A stretch of 64,000 nucleotides of DNA from Halorubrum sp. Hd13 (GCF_002252755.1 NZ_NHOY01000121.1:1-64000), one strand, 5' to 3'; shown: positions 10,601 through 17,400, counted from the first letter of the stretch. Notes: generated from the letters alone by a model not told the origin. Made by a program: numbers and translations.

Positions 10601-11490
10601 ACTTCTTCACGGACCATCAAGAGGCGCTTGAAGCTCGGGAGGGTGGACGGATGGAGGGACGTGATGACTGGTACGGCTACATCTACCCAAAGAACCTCGG
10701 CAAGTTCGAGAATCCAAAGATAGTCCAAGCACACATTTCGGAAGATGCAACCTTTATGATAGACGAGCCAGGGACTTGGTACTTCACAACCGCCTATGGT
10801 GTTCTCCTAACTGAGGATTTCCGAGAGAAGACACAGGAGATCGCTTGCCAATTGAACTCGAAGGCTCTCGACTTCTACTTCAAACACATCACGACAGTCA
10901 AAGCTGGTGGTTACTACGAGTACCGTTCGCAGTACGTCGAAAAGCTTCCGTGTATAACTTCGGAACCGAATAGGGAGTTCAACACCCTTCGGGGGCGGGC
11001 CGGAGAGATTACCGATAGCATCGACTTAGAGAGTAGGACTGACCGCTTCCCCGAAGCCTATCTCGGAGATTTCGACGGTAACCTCGGGTACATCGACTAC
11101 GAGTGGCAGACACGACGCTATCCGGTGAACGCAGACATTCAGGAGAAAGGAACAGAGGGGTGTTTTGCTGTTACCGCTGGTCGCTCCGACGAGATTACCG
11201 ATCCGCTCATGGATCGAGGTGACCGTGAGGAGCGGAAGCTTCGAGCGCAGTATGTCCACACCGCTGTAGATGGTCGGAACATGAAGAAGGGAGAAGAACA
11301 GACGATTCCTATCCCACGTTCTCGCGACGGTGTGGAAGAACTCATTGAGGCGCTGGAGACAGATCGGCAAACTGTCGAAGAGACAAGTATCGAAGAGCTG
11401 GAAGCGGAAATCGACGAGACTGTGTACGACCTGTTTGATCTGACTGTGGACGAGAGAGAGGTTATCGAGGATTATCTGGAAGTGTTTTAA
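7606..11490 (+). CDS. Type IIG-like restriction-modification protein
   Basis: A 1294-residue fusion. Near the N-terminus a PD-(D/E)xK nuclease pattern is visible: Pro61-Asp62 (RRPDYVTL) and Glu77-x-Lys79 (VYEFKTSG), as in HsdR-type N-terminal domains. The adenine methyltransferase core follows: GEFYTP at about 407, the S-adenosylmethionine motif DPSCGSGTFL at about 435 and the catalytic motif NPPYVRIQN at about 698. The remaining 500 residues are the expected target-recognition and helical part. Such Eco57I-like enzymes methylate one strand of a non-palindromic site and cut unmodified DNA nearby. No separate specificity or translocase gene is seen, so it should work alone. A BREX PglX-like methylase is the alternative, but the nuclease motif and missing partners argue against it. 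It probably protects the element's host from other DNA. Confidence 0.85.
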   Translation: MPDSSGILDALHGISSRLNEDMSEKDVENTFLNEDFYTLLGYEGAGHDLRSEWTLPDNRRPDYVTLDSNESVTAVYEFKTSGRELGPHEDQLFHYVDELKADYGVLTNGDELRIYRREEHSRLLTISLEDATESDAADLEAALRKPEWDITDPESVTAFLDGLDEVELDGQLGQEHFFETFRLEEDSPFANLVTAMMDLLVELRDEQEAKFVKGAYDFWEASYASEPDETPDSWEPFIEGDQSLRDFMFCLESGHALLARLLLAKATDDHDFFPNNKGLRRYFDELGGFSGNIELDAYPVAANGMIEDMRNQLVQSLFEDDIFIWWTDGYGEQTASQHENPYNRFRDVAKEGSEVSRVSPATRERFSRAIAHVSFAVLKFDFAEIEGDPLGDLYQRYFDPETRKALGEFYTPQPVIDYIMDGVDYNVGVSEERLIDPSCGSGTFLVEAVNRYLDDVRRYNDDPDWSEHLTELCTTPHIVGLDIHPFAVLMAQIRFMVAILPEYREAKQETENFTIRRLPIFRTDSLRNERELTGIDLGDDGQTQMTLDSITEDSQDVKIPVPLPIEVDEDEVADSELEDGFLVQRVRMPKYDTAKVNAGVRNFGEYYAALQGVLDVVKFHMQESWWEYGGGLEEGIHRYTTREYEGVEEFFEPYVNDILATVRYLREDHGDGRLFKMFEDSVLALVVKNYMEYQYVVGNPPYVRIQNLPDQQKAILDELYDSTTGNYDLYCPFYERGIDWLEEGTGKLGYITPNQFMVTDYGDGLRRVLREETALDEVYDFRDSGVFKDATNYPAIVIAEDEPDEDTREENQIRCVRVKANVDEDTGRALDEEIVAAVRDHRGDPGYSDEFIDVFDFPQGELGDGYWSMMPPEELEVFRKLENEADDRIESVTDAVFQGIRTSANKIYIVDVLDADRIESDDTGDVVTVVPTGESKQYEIETDLLRPFLQGDEVKRWRGDWSGLHVVHPYFAEKDDNGDLDAGLYSQDYLQENLPKTWNFFTDHQEALEAREGGRMEGRDDWYGYIYPKNLGKFENPKIVQAHISEDATFMIDEPGTWYFTTAYGVLLTEDFREKTQEIACQLNSKALDFYFKHITTVKAGGYYEYRSQYVEKLPCITSEPNREFNTLRGRAGEITDSIDLESRTDRFPEAYLGDFDGNLGYIDYEWQTRRYPVNADIQEKGTEGCFAVTAGRSDEITDPLMDRGDREERKLRAQYVHTAVDGRNMKKGEEQTIPIPRSRDGVEELIEALETDRQTVEETSIEELEAEIDETVYDLFDLTVDEREVIEDYLEVF

Positions 11491-11556
11491 CAACAGGTCT
11501 ACCCCCCAAACACCCTCCGGGTATTAGATAGAAGAGTTCGTTATAGAAAGTGCCCA

Positions 11557-11943
11557 ATGAATATCGGACTCATTCAGGACGTGGCTGTCATACTTGGATT
11601 GTCTGGTGCCGGTCTGTTTGCTCATGAGTTGGTCCATTTTCTATTCGGGCGTATATTCGGAGGAAATACGTTCTTCTCTCGATATTGGTTTGGGATTCCG
11701 ACTCAGGTGGATTTTCGAACACCACACGAGATGAGTAACCGACAGGTCAAGGCAACTGCTGGGGGCGTTCTCATATTTCCGTGTATCGCACTCCTTGGAG
11801 CGTACTTACAATCAATCCCGATTTTTGCCTTCGGTGTTGGGGGTATCGGAGTCAGTATGACTGACATGATGGGTTACCAGAACCCCGAGGCATGGAAAGA
11901 TTTTACCGCAGGTGAGTCGGTGACCCGGGAAGATTTCGAGTAG
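11557..11943 (+). CDS. Small membrane protein with HELVH motif
   Basis: A 128-residue protein with about three hydrophobic segments. The first carries His23-Glu24-Leu-Val-His27, an HExxH zinc-binding pattern inside a membrane helix, as in M50/site-2 proteases and DUF3267-like proteins. The third ligand expected in site-2 proteases (NxxPxxxxDG) is not evident, although DMMGYQNPEAW near the C-terminus supplies Asp and Asn. It is much shorter than typical site-2 proteases. It follows the restriction gene by 66 bases on the same strand and may be co-transcribed. Protease activity is an inference from one motif. Confidence 0.55.
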   Translation: MNIGLIQDVAVILGLSGAGLFAHELVHFLFGRIFGGNTFFSRYWFGIPTQVDFRTPHEMSNRQVKATAGGVLIFPCIALLGAYLQSIPIFAFGVGGIGVSMTDMMGYQNPEAWKDFTAGESVTREDFE

Positions 11944-12004
11944 CAGCAGAGGGTGGGATCGAGTTTCGGTACTTTGAGGCCACCACATTCGAAAGACTTG
12001 GCAG

Positions 12005-12178
12005 ATGGACAGTCAATCGACCTCCAAGATCGACTCGATGGTCCGTACCGTCGAGAGGATCATCGCGCAGAATGACGAGGCTCCCAGCCAGTTCGATGAC
12101 GACTACACTCCCGCTTCAGAAGTATCAGCTAATTCCGATTCGCGTGTTACCGATCCAGAATCCGTAGACCTATTCTGA
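12005..12178 (+). CDS. Hypothetical acidic small protein
   Basis: A 57-residue frame beginning MDSQSTSKIDSMVRTVERI and ending PESVDLF. The first half could form a helix; the second half is acidic and probably disordered. Composition is typical of haloarchaeal proteins. It lies 61 bases after the HELVH protein on the same strand and runs tail to tail with the GNAT gene. No family is recognised. Confidence 0.45.
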   Translation: MDSQSTSKIDSMVRTVERIIAQNDEAPSQFDDDYTPASEVSANSDSRVTDPESVDLF

Positions 12179-12199
12179 TGCGTTGATTGCGGTACGCTC

Positions 12200-12535
12200 T
12201 CAGATCTCTTTCACCCATCCGATCTCGTCGGTTCGTTTCTCGAATCCTTCCGTCTCAAGGATGTGTTCCATCGCAGAATGGATCACGTTGTTCGTCGTGA
12301 CCTCAGAGGCTCCCTCTAATCGACTTCGACGAATGAACGCATTGAGGGCAGCTCGTGCCACTCCATTATTTTGGTACTGTGGTTCAACGACAAGATGCTC
12401 TATCTGACCCGGCATCCCCTCTATTGCTCCGAGGTGATCTCCCCCGATCAATATGTTGTATCCAATCATATCATCTGTGAGGATCACATCGCTCTGGTCG
12501 ACGTTGTCCAGCCGTGGATCGTCTGGTTCCATCAT
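12200..12535 (-). CDS. GNAT family N-acetyltransferase
   Basis: A 111-residue minimal GNAT enzyme. The acetyl-CoA site appears as motif A: IEHLVVEPQYQNNGVARAAL, with the Q-x-x-G-x-A pyrophosphate loop, followed by a helix and a C-terminal EGFEKRTDEIGW strand as in motif B. The N-terminus is short for the family, so substrate-binding parts may be minimal. Substrates may be amines, protein N-termini, antibiotics or charged tRNA; none can be chosen. GNAT toxins exist, but no antitoxin-like DNA-binding partner is apparent. Confidence 0.75.
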   Translation of the reverse strand: MMEPDDPRLDNVDQSDVILTDDMIGYNILIGGDHLGAIEGMPGQIEHLVVEPQYQNNGVARAALNAFIRRSRLEGASEVTTNNVIHSAMEHILETEGFEKRTDEIGWVKEI

Positions 12536-12626
12536 TACCAGATAGTAGTATCCACAGTAATATAAAATTATTGATATAAAGAATTAAAGACCGATCTTTG
12601 TCTTTGGACAGCCGATTTGGGAGGAA

Positions 12627-12737
12627 CCTCTCCGGAGAATCAATCCTTTGAGGCGATGTAGTTTCAGCTGTAGCTCGGCGTCAGAAATGAACTAAAAAAT
12701 AATCGCACCGCTCGCAGTCTCTACTTCTTCCGTTGAG
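12627..12737. repeat. Imperfect direct repeat, copy A
   Basis: About 111 bases matching copy B (14002-14111) at roughly 80% identity by eye, sharing blocks such as AATCAATCCTTTGAGG and CGCAGTCTC. Copy A covers the last codons and the downstream sequence of the TRAM-domain gene. Confidence 0.75.
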
Positions 12738-13080
12738 ACATACGTCGACGCTGCTTCTTCCCAGACCCACCAGGAATCCCACGCAGTCGCCCACCAGCTG
12801 GCGACGACTGGATCGTATGAGAGTGAGAGTCTTTCCCGCGTCCCTTCCCGAGGTTACTCGTGTCGGGACTAATGCTCGGTTGCGAGGGTTGAGTCTGCTC
12901 AGTACGGTCGACAAGTTGGGCCTCGAAGTGAGATCCCTGATCGACCAACCGCACGTCGTATTCTACACCGACCTCTCCGGCAGGAACGAGGACGGTCTTA
13001 CCAGCGTGCTGCTGGTGAGCGATGGCGTTGCCGCTGTTGCTGACGCGGTCAACAGTTATCGTCTGTGTCTGGGGTGCCAT
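12721..13080 (-). CDS. TRAM-domain protein with basic tail
   Basis: A 119-residue protein. Residues 5-58 form a TRAM-like OB-fold (ITVDRVSNSGNAIAHQQ, then TVLVPAGEVGVEYDVRLVD), known from RNA methyltransferases and from stand-alone archaeal RNA-binding proteins. The rest is low complexity and ends in a strongly basic KKQRRRMSQRKK tail, which would favour nucleic-acid binding. Free TRAM proteins can act as RNA chaperones. Its 3' end belongs to a 111-base segment that has a decayed second copy at 14 kb. Confidence 0.7.
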   Translation of the reverse strand: MAPQTQTITVDRVSNSGNAIAHQQHAGKTVLVPAGEVGVEYDVRLVDQGSHFEAQLVDRTEQTQPSQPSISPDTSNLGKGRGKDSHSHTIQSSPAGGRLRGIPGGSGKKQRRRMSQRKK

Positions 13081-13342
13081 CCGCTCACAAACAACACATG
13101 ATAGCTGTATAACTGTTCGGGTATCTTATAATTTGGCTGGGAAACAGCTAACCTTGGAGGGGAAATATTGGTAGGTTATAGGGTAATTCTGGTTTTTGGG
13201 ACAACTATGTGCTACTCCACGGAAAATAAAATCCCAGACGCCAATCGCACCAGGTCAGCAAAAGACTGAGCGTGTGATAGAAATATTCGCAAGGGTTTGA
13301 TTTCATCTGCGATTCGATGAATCAACTGTCAGAGCCAGCGTG

Positions 13343-13798
13343 CTAATTGAGTTTGCCACCTTCACCATTCGCTTTTGCGTGTTGTATTATCCCGACAAAC
13401 ACAGAAGAAGACATGAAAAACAGAATAGGAATGAGTACTTGACCAGCAGCAAAAAATATGAGCGTTATAACAGTTACACCCAGCATCAGTACTACAGGGT
13501 ATTTCCCTGCAACTAAAACTGAAGCGTATGCAAAATATTTCACAAACTCACTCTCGTCTGAAGATTTTGAATGAGAAGTAGGAGCGTCAGCACCTGTATG
13601 AATCGCGTTGTGGCACTCTTTACACAACGTAGTGAGGTTAGATTTTTTATTTGAACCACCATCCTTGAGAGGAACAATATGGTGTACATGTAATTCTACA
13701 TTATCGGTGTATGAACTTCTCTGGCAATTTTGACAGGTGTAATTATCCTCCTCTCGTACCCTCTTGATACGACTCTGAGGAGGTCGCGTATCTGCCAT
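13343..13798 (-). CDS. HNH endonuclease with C-terminal membrane anchor
   Basis: A 151-residue protein. The N-terminal half is a clear HNH nuclease: Cys22-x2-Cys25, the His37-x-His39-His40 block (LHVHHIVPLKDGG), Asn54 (KSNLTTLC) and Cys59-x2-Cys62-His63. The C-terminal half (about residues 90-140) contains two hydrophobic helices with few charges. This predicts a membrane-tethered nuclease, with the HNH domain probably facing the cytoplasm. HNH proteins of mobile elements may nick DNA for packaging or defence; tethering suggests action on incoming DNA or as a toxic effector. It stands alone with long A+T-rich flanks. Confidence 0.82.
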   Translation of the reverse strand: MADTRPPQSRIKRVREEDNYTCQNCQRSSYTDNVELHVHHIVPLKDGGSNKKSNLTTLCKECHNAIHTGADAPTSHSKSSDESEFVKYFAYASVLVAGKYPVVLMLGVTVITLIFFAAGQVLIPILFFMSSSVFVGIIQHAKANGEGGKLN

Positions 13799-14442
13799 AA
13801 TATACCTCTTATGTCCAAATATTTGTAATTTTATATATCAACAAAATGTTCTTTTGCCATATTTATGATTGTATTTATTCATTCCGAACAGCTACTGACT
13901 CTACGCTCTGTACTGAGCGATTCCTGTGTAGGTGTGAGAAGACTTCTATGACACCCTCACTAAACCTGTAAAATAATGGTTTGTGAAGTGTTCTATAGCA
14001 CCCTCTCTGGAAAATCAATCCTTTGAGGTGAGGTAGCACCAGCTGTATCTCAACGCCAAAATTGAACTGAAATAATCGCTCCGTGCGCAGTCTCCACTCC
14101 TTCTGTTGAGTTTTACACAGATTCTTTGTCTACAAACGATATTGGTCTTCTTGTTATAAACCTCCCCACACTAATTGACACCCTCTAATAACTCTCCGCT
14201 ACTCCAGGAATCGTCCTCAAGTAGTTCTTAATCCGCTGTCAGCCACTAAGTTGACTTCATATTGGACTCCTTTGAGTGCCCGCTGCCGCCGCAAGTTCTC
14301 ACCGCTTATTCCAGCCTTCAATTAGAGCGGACAAGTTCCTCCGCCTCCAAGGATTCCTTCGTACGATTGAATCTTGTAAATGATTTCTCCCAAACCCCTA
14401 CATCATTAGTAGTGTGATAGGGTTTATATAGGGGGTGTGGTG
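13799..14442. other. Gene-poor A+T-rich segment with possible relics
   Basis: 644 bases without an intact gene. It contains copy B of the 111-base repeat and, on the minus strand between about 14400 and 14200, short protein-like stretches in alternating frames (such as FNRTKESLEAEELV and ENLRRQRALKGVQYEV) interrupted by stops, which look like a decayed gene of unknown kind. A TATA-like TATATAAA (minus strand, about 14424-14431) lies upstream of these. Confidence 0.4.
14002..14111. repeat. Imperfect direct repeat, copy B (decayed)
   Basis: The second copy of the 111-base segment at 12627-12737. The part equivalent to the TRAM gene end has lost its stop codon (TAG in A, TGG in B) and no gene runs into it, so B appears to be a relic of a duplicated locus. 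Confidence 0.7.
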
Positions 14443-15195
14443 CTATTGGTCTCCCGATGACTGAGGGAGAGCATAGTCGGGAGCGAAAGACGAGTTACGT
14501 TGTACGACTGAGTTATCAGCTACAAATCGAGAGGTTTCTTTATCCAGCTTTGTCGGAGGAGTACCTTGGGTGAGCTTCGAGTAGATACTCTGCAGTCGTG
14601 ACTTCGTAATCGGATCGAAAGCTTCGATCAGTTCGGTTTCCATGCGTACATACTGGCTATCGTTGTTCGCGTCTCCGCGGGCTGGGTGATACACCTTCTC
14701 GCTATCATACCGATCTCGGGCGTCCTCGTTAATTACCACAGCACAAAGACAGAAGGCGACTGCTTCGGTTCGTTGTCCAAAGCGTTGACCATCGATTTCG
14801 AATATGCGATCTACAACCACTTGCGTATGGAACTCAGACAACCCGAGTTGGGACGATATTCCCTGTGTCGTTTTTAGTTTGAGCTGGCGGTCATAATCCC
14901 CACCAATATCATCTATATCGTCTCGATTCTTCCAGTGATTGTCTCGATTATGCTTATCCAGCTTTGCGTACCGCTGTCTCTGCCTATATGAGAGCTGGCG
15001 AGGGTCGTACACTTTCCCCTCCGAATCGTAGGCGATCTCGGTTCGATTACCCTCTTCCAGAGACTGCTTCCGAGCTTGTGCTTCCTCAGCTTCTGTTGGC
15101 GGTCTTTCCTCAGGAGGAACCCACTTTGAGGGAGCAGTAGGAACGGTGTTTGAATCAGATTCTGAGCCTGCGGCTGGGGTAGTAGATATAGACAT
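14443..15195 (-). CDS. TFB-like/RNA polymerase-associated protein (tentative)
   Basis: A 250-residue protein whose middle resembles the linker and first cyclin fold of archaeal TFB: a Y-D-S-E-G-K turn, LSYRQRQRYAKLDKHN, KNRDDIDD, then helices with GISSQLGLSEFHTQVVVDRIF and EAVAFCLCAVVINEDARDR. The N-terminal zinc ribbon of real TFB is missing, replaced by a Pro/Ser/Thr-rich stretch. Haloarchaea also encode a related family labelled RNA polymerase subunit epsilon with a similar HWKNRDDI core, which I regard as the closest match from memory. A role in redirecting transcription of the element is an inference. The start MSISTT at 15195 is preferred over an in-frame ATG nine codons earlier. Confidence 0.45.
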   Translation of the reverse strand: MSISTTPAAGSESDSNTVPTAPSKWVPPEERPPTEAEEAQARKQSLEEGNRTEIAYDSEGKVYDPRQLSYRQRQRYAKLDKHNRDNHWKNRDDIDDIGGDYDRQLKLKTTQGISSQLGLSEFHTQVVVDRIFEIDGQRFGQRTEAVAFCLCAVVINEDARDRYDSEKVYHPARGDANNDSQYVRMETELIEAFDPITKSRLQSIYSKLTQGTPPTKLDKETSRFVADNSVVQRNSSFAPDYALPQSSGDQ

Positions 15196-15620
15196 AACAA
15201 TCAGGACAGCTACAAAATCCACCCGCCAATAGTGGCAGATCTATCAAAGAACTGTCTACAGTTAATAGACGTGCCGTAGATACTTAATACTGCCTATTAG
15301 GGTCAAAGAAGCAGTATATGGGCAGAATTTCTAATGTGAACTGATCCCGTGATTCGAATATATAACATATTTCTACCATTCAAAACCGCTTGACTTCATC
15401 TGGAAGTAATAGTACCAACCGAGCAGTACTACCGTCTGTTGAGAGACCTCCCATGCGCTCGGTTCCATACGATTCAATAGTCCCAGAAATTGGCCGTTCA
15501 AGCAACCCTAATTTTCTCACCTCACACCAAAAATCTTAGAGAGGCGGCCACTTATTAATGCGCTCAGAAGATCGACGAATGTTCCAACTTAGTTTATGTT
15601 ATTTGGTATGACGTACAGAA

Positions 15621-15626
15621 TATAAG
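15621..15626 (+). promoter_or_regulatory. TATA-like box ahead of the RNA candidate
   Basis: TATAAG within an A+T-rich stretch. Its distance predicts transcription starting near 15646-15650, at the first base of the closing helix of the RNA candidate. Confidence 0.4.
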
Positions 15627-15645
15627 ATATGTTTAATATATCTGG

Positions 15646-15838
15646 CAGCCGGTCTGCGGGCCGATGCTCTCAGACTACTCAGGAGCGGTTTTCACACCGT
15701 GACGAACATAACCTTTCAGACCACGGTGGTATCCAACTGCGGGCCTGTCAGGCATCGGAGAATCGCTCTGAGGTATAGGTCACTCCTCGCAATCAGATTC
15801 GTGGTTGCGAGCTACACTTGACAGGATCTCGACCGGCC
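15646..15838 (+). ncRNA. Candidate structured non-coding RNA with pseudoknot
   Basis: A 190-base region closed by the perfect helix P1, GCCGGTC (15648-15654) with GACCGGC (15831-15837). Inside are P2, CCGATGC (15661-15667) with GCATCGG (15752-15758); P3, CACCGTG (15695-15701) with CACGGTG (15722-15728); and hairpin P4, CTCGCAA (15786-15792) with TTGCGAG (15805-15811), extendable by two pairs. A further helix, CCTGTCA (15744-15750) with TGACAGG (15819-15825), crosses P2 as a pseudoknot. All five have seven perfect Watson-Crick pairs and, apart from the pseudoknot, nest without conflict. By chance about one 7-base inverted repeat is expected in 190 bases. No known RNA family is recognised. The strand is inferred from the upstream TATA-like box. 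Confidence 0.5.
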
Positions 15839-15934
15839 TACCTACAAGTATCTATTATTAGATCCTCATTCCAGACTTCAACGCATTGAGTCGGATTAAG
15901 TACCGACTGTAATTGTCCTACTATTAGTTGTCCA

Positions 15935-15980
15935 GTAGTATGAATCGTATATTACAACGCATTGAGGGGAGGAAGTAGTG
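15935..15980. repeat. 46-bp direct repeat, copy 1
   Basis: Matches 16010-16055 at 42 of 46 positions, exactly 75 bases apart. It contains a TATA-like GTATATTA and the word AACGCATTGAGGGGAGG. A weaker third unit shares AACGCATTGAG at 15880-15890, about 76 bases upstream, giving an iteron-like period. Confidence 0.8.
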
Positions 15981-16009
15981 GACGTAACTTGTTAGTGTAA
16001 TAGTGTACC

Positions 16010-16055
16010 GTAGTATGAATTGTATATTATAACGCATTGAGGGGAGGGAGTGGTG
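16010..16055. repeat. 46-bp direct repeat, copy 2
   Basis: The second copy of the 15935-15980 repeat, with four substitutions. It is followed by a simple CTG/TAG-rich tract. Confidence 0.8.
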
Positions 16056-16245
16056 TTGTAGCTGTTGCTGTAGTAGTAGCTGTCGCTGTAGTAGCGTGTG
16101 CGTGCGGGCGCTGCTGTTGTTGTGCCGCACCGCGCGCGGGCCAGCGGTGTGGTGTCATTAAGTAATGCTATCACGGCCCCAGTATGCTGTGTGAGATGCC
16201 TACGACAGTACTCCGACTCAAAGGAGCGTAACTACGGGTGATTGT

Positions 16246-16494
16246 ATGGAACTCACTCACGCAGAAGTTGTATTCAGACAATTGCCAGCCACGGACGAAG
16301 CACAATATGAGTGTCATCCGCATACCTATCAGAATAATTTGTATTATTTAATTCTGGTAGTTACGTGTTATAATAGAGATCTCGGCGGTGAACACGGAAG
16401 GGGATATGCCGACTCAATGCGAAACTATCCGCGAGCAACGCTTGCGATTCAGAATCATATAATGTTCAGCCAGAAAGCGAGTAAGAATCAATGA
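16246..16494 (+). CDS. Doubtful hypothetical protein
   Basis: An 82-residue frame starting MELTHAEVVFRQLP. One hydrophobic patch (NNLYYLILVVTCY) lies mid-protein. The composition is not acidic as in most haloarchaeal proteins and no family is recognised. One copy of the element-wide word CTCAATGCG lies inside it. It could be non-coding DNA. Confidence 0.25.
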   Translation: MELTHAEVVFRQLPATDEAQYECHPHTYQNNLYYLILVVTCYNRDLGGEHGRGYADSMRNYPRATLAIQNHIMFSQKASKNQ

Positions 16495-16567
16495 ATTAAG
16501 ACGACCTCTTTAATTCTTTAGTAATTTATTTGATAGGTATTAATTGGGTGAAGCACGTATCAATGGT

Positions 16568-17281
16568 ATGTTCTTCCGGTTAGATCAGACCGCTGATTAC
16601 TGTGTCTATTACCGCGATACAGAGGATGACCGTGCTAACCACGTCGTATCTGATGGCCGGTCTATCTGTTCTCACTCGGTTGACGTCCCCGAAGACAGTT
16701 CATTGACGCCATTCGATGATATCTCGAACGAAGAGTGGTCATCACTTCTCAACTCCAATTCCGACCTCTGTACCTCGTGTCGGAAGTTCGCAGTACGGGG
16801 AGAGATTGTCCCCGAACAGTTCGTAGAGGATGAGCAGAAAGAGAACCAGATCCCAGATAATGAGGTATGCCCACCAGTCGAAGGCTACCATGTCTATTAT
16901 CGAAAAGGGACTGCTCTCAATCCCAGCCCTCGTGATCATATTGTAGATGGCGGAGAAGCGCTGTGTAATTACGGGGTTAACGTATCGACAGCAGATTCTC
17001 TGAAGCCAGTCGAAAATATCTCTGCGGGAGAGTGGTCAGTACTTCTCGGTAGCAACTCGAACCTCTGTGGTGACTGTTGGGAAGCTGCGGAATGGGATGG
17101 AATCTTCCCCGAAGATCTTGACGAGGAGCCGGAGTACGAGTGTCCACATTGTGGAGAGCCTGCAGTAAAAGTCAAACTGAGCCATGTCGCGTATGTTCAT
17201 CACGGTTCGGCAGCTCCTGGACGCGGCACTGTCCACAAAGTTCCTCGTGAACACTACGAAGAGTGGCGTCGTAATCAGTAA
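16568..17281 (+). CDS. Duplicated zinc-finger-like protein plus zinc ribbon
   Basis: A 237-residue protein built from two related units of about 75 residues. Unit 1 has the order VYYRD...NHVVSDGRSICSH...EEWSSLL...LCTSC; unit 2 repeats it as VYYRK...DHIVDGGEALCNY...GEWSVLL...LCGDC. Each unit keeps one His, one Cys nine residues later and a CxxC about 35-40 residues on, enough for one zinc site. A third segment, YECPHCGEP followed by AYVHH, is a further zinc knuckle. The ATG at 16568 is preferred; an in-frame TTG lies eight codons upstream. No known family is recognised. Zinc fingers in mobile elements often bind nucleic acids or partner proteins. Confidence 0.7.
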   Translation: MFFRLDQTADYCVYYRDTEDDRANHVVSDGRSICSHSVDVPEDSSLTPFDDISNEEWSSLLNSNSDLCTSCRKFAVRGEIVPEQFVEDEQKENQIPDNEVCPPVEGYHVYYRKGTALNPSPRDHIVDGGEALCNYGVNVSTADSLKPVENISAGEWSVLLGSNSNLCGDCWEAAEWDGIFPEDLDEEPEYECPHCGEPAVKVKLSHVAYVHHGSAAPGRGTVHKVPREHYEEWRRNQ

Positions 17282-17400
17282 TCCTTAGAGACGTACAAAG
17301 GCACCTACAGAAGAGAGTAGTGCGACTCAATGCGTTACTACTCGCAATCGATATTTCTGAGGTATCACGTATGGTTTTAGTACGCCAGAGTTCGGAAACC

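Larger units (their letters stand above)
15223..16245. other. Long non-coding stretch: RNA candidate and repeats
   Basis: About 1 kb without a convincing gene. From 15223 to 15610 nothing specific is seen. Then come a structured RNA candidate (about 15646-15838), a 46-base direct repeat in two copies 75 bases apart, and a low-complexity CTG/TAG-rich tract (16055-16130). Short frames on the minus strand (LLQRQLLLQQQ-type) only translate the low-complexity tract. The layout resembles a replication or control region, but no archaeal origin box was identified. Confidence 0.55.

Noticed and set aside
15935-16055. A two-unit CRISPR array
   Set aside because: The repeat is 46 bases with a 29-base gap, has only two clear copies, lacks the haloarchaeal CRISPR repeat and no cas genes occur.
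15924-16130. A Gln/Leu-rich small protein
   Set aside because: It only translates the CTG/TAG low-complexity tract and the 46-base repeats.
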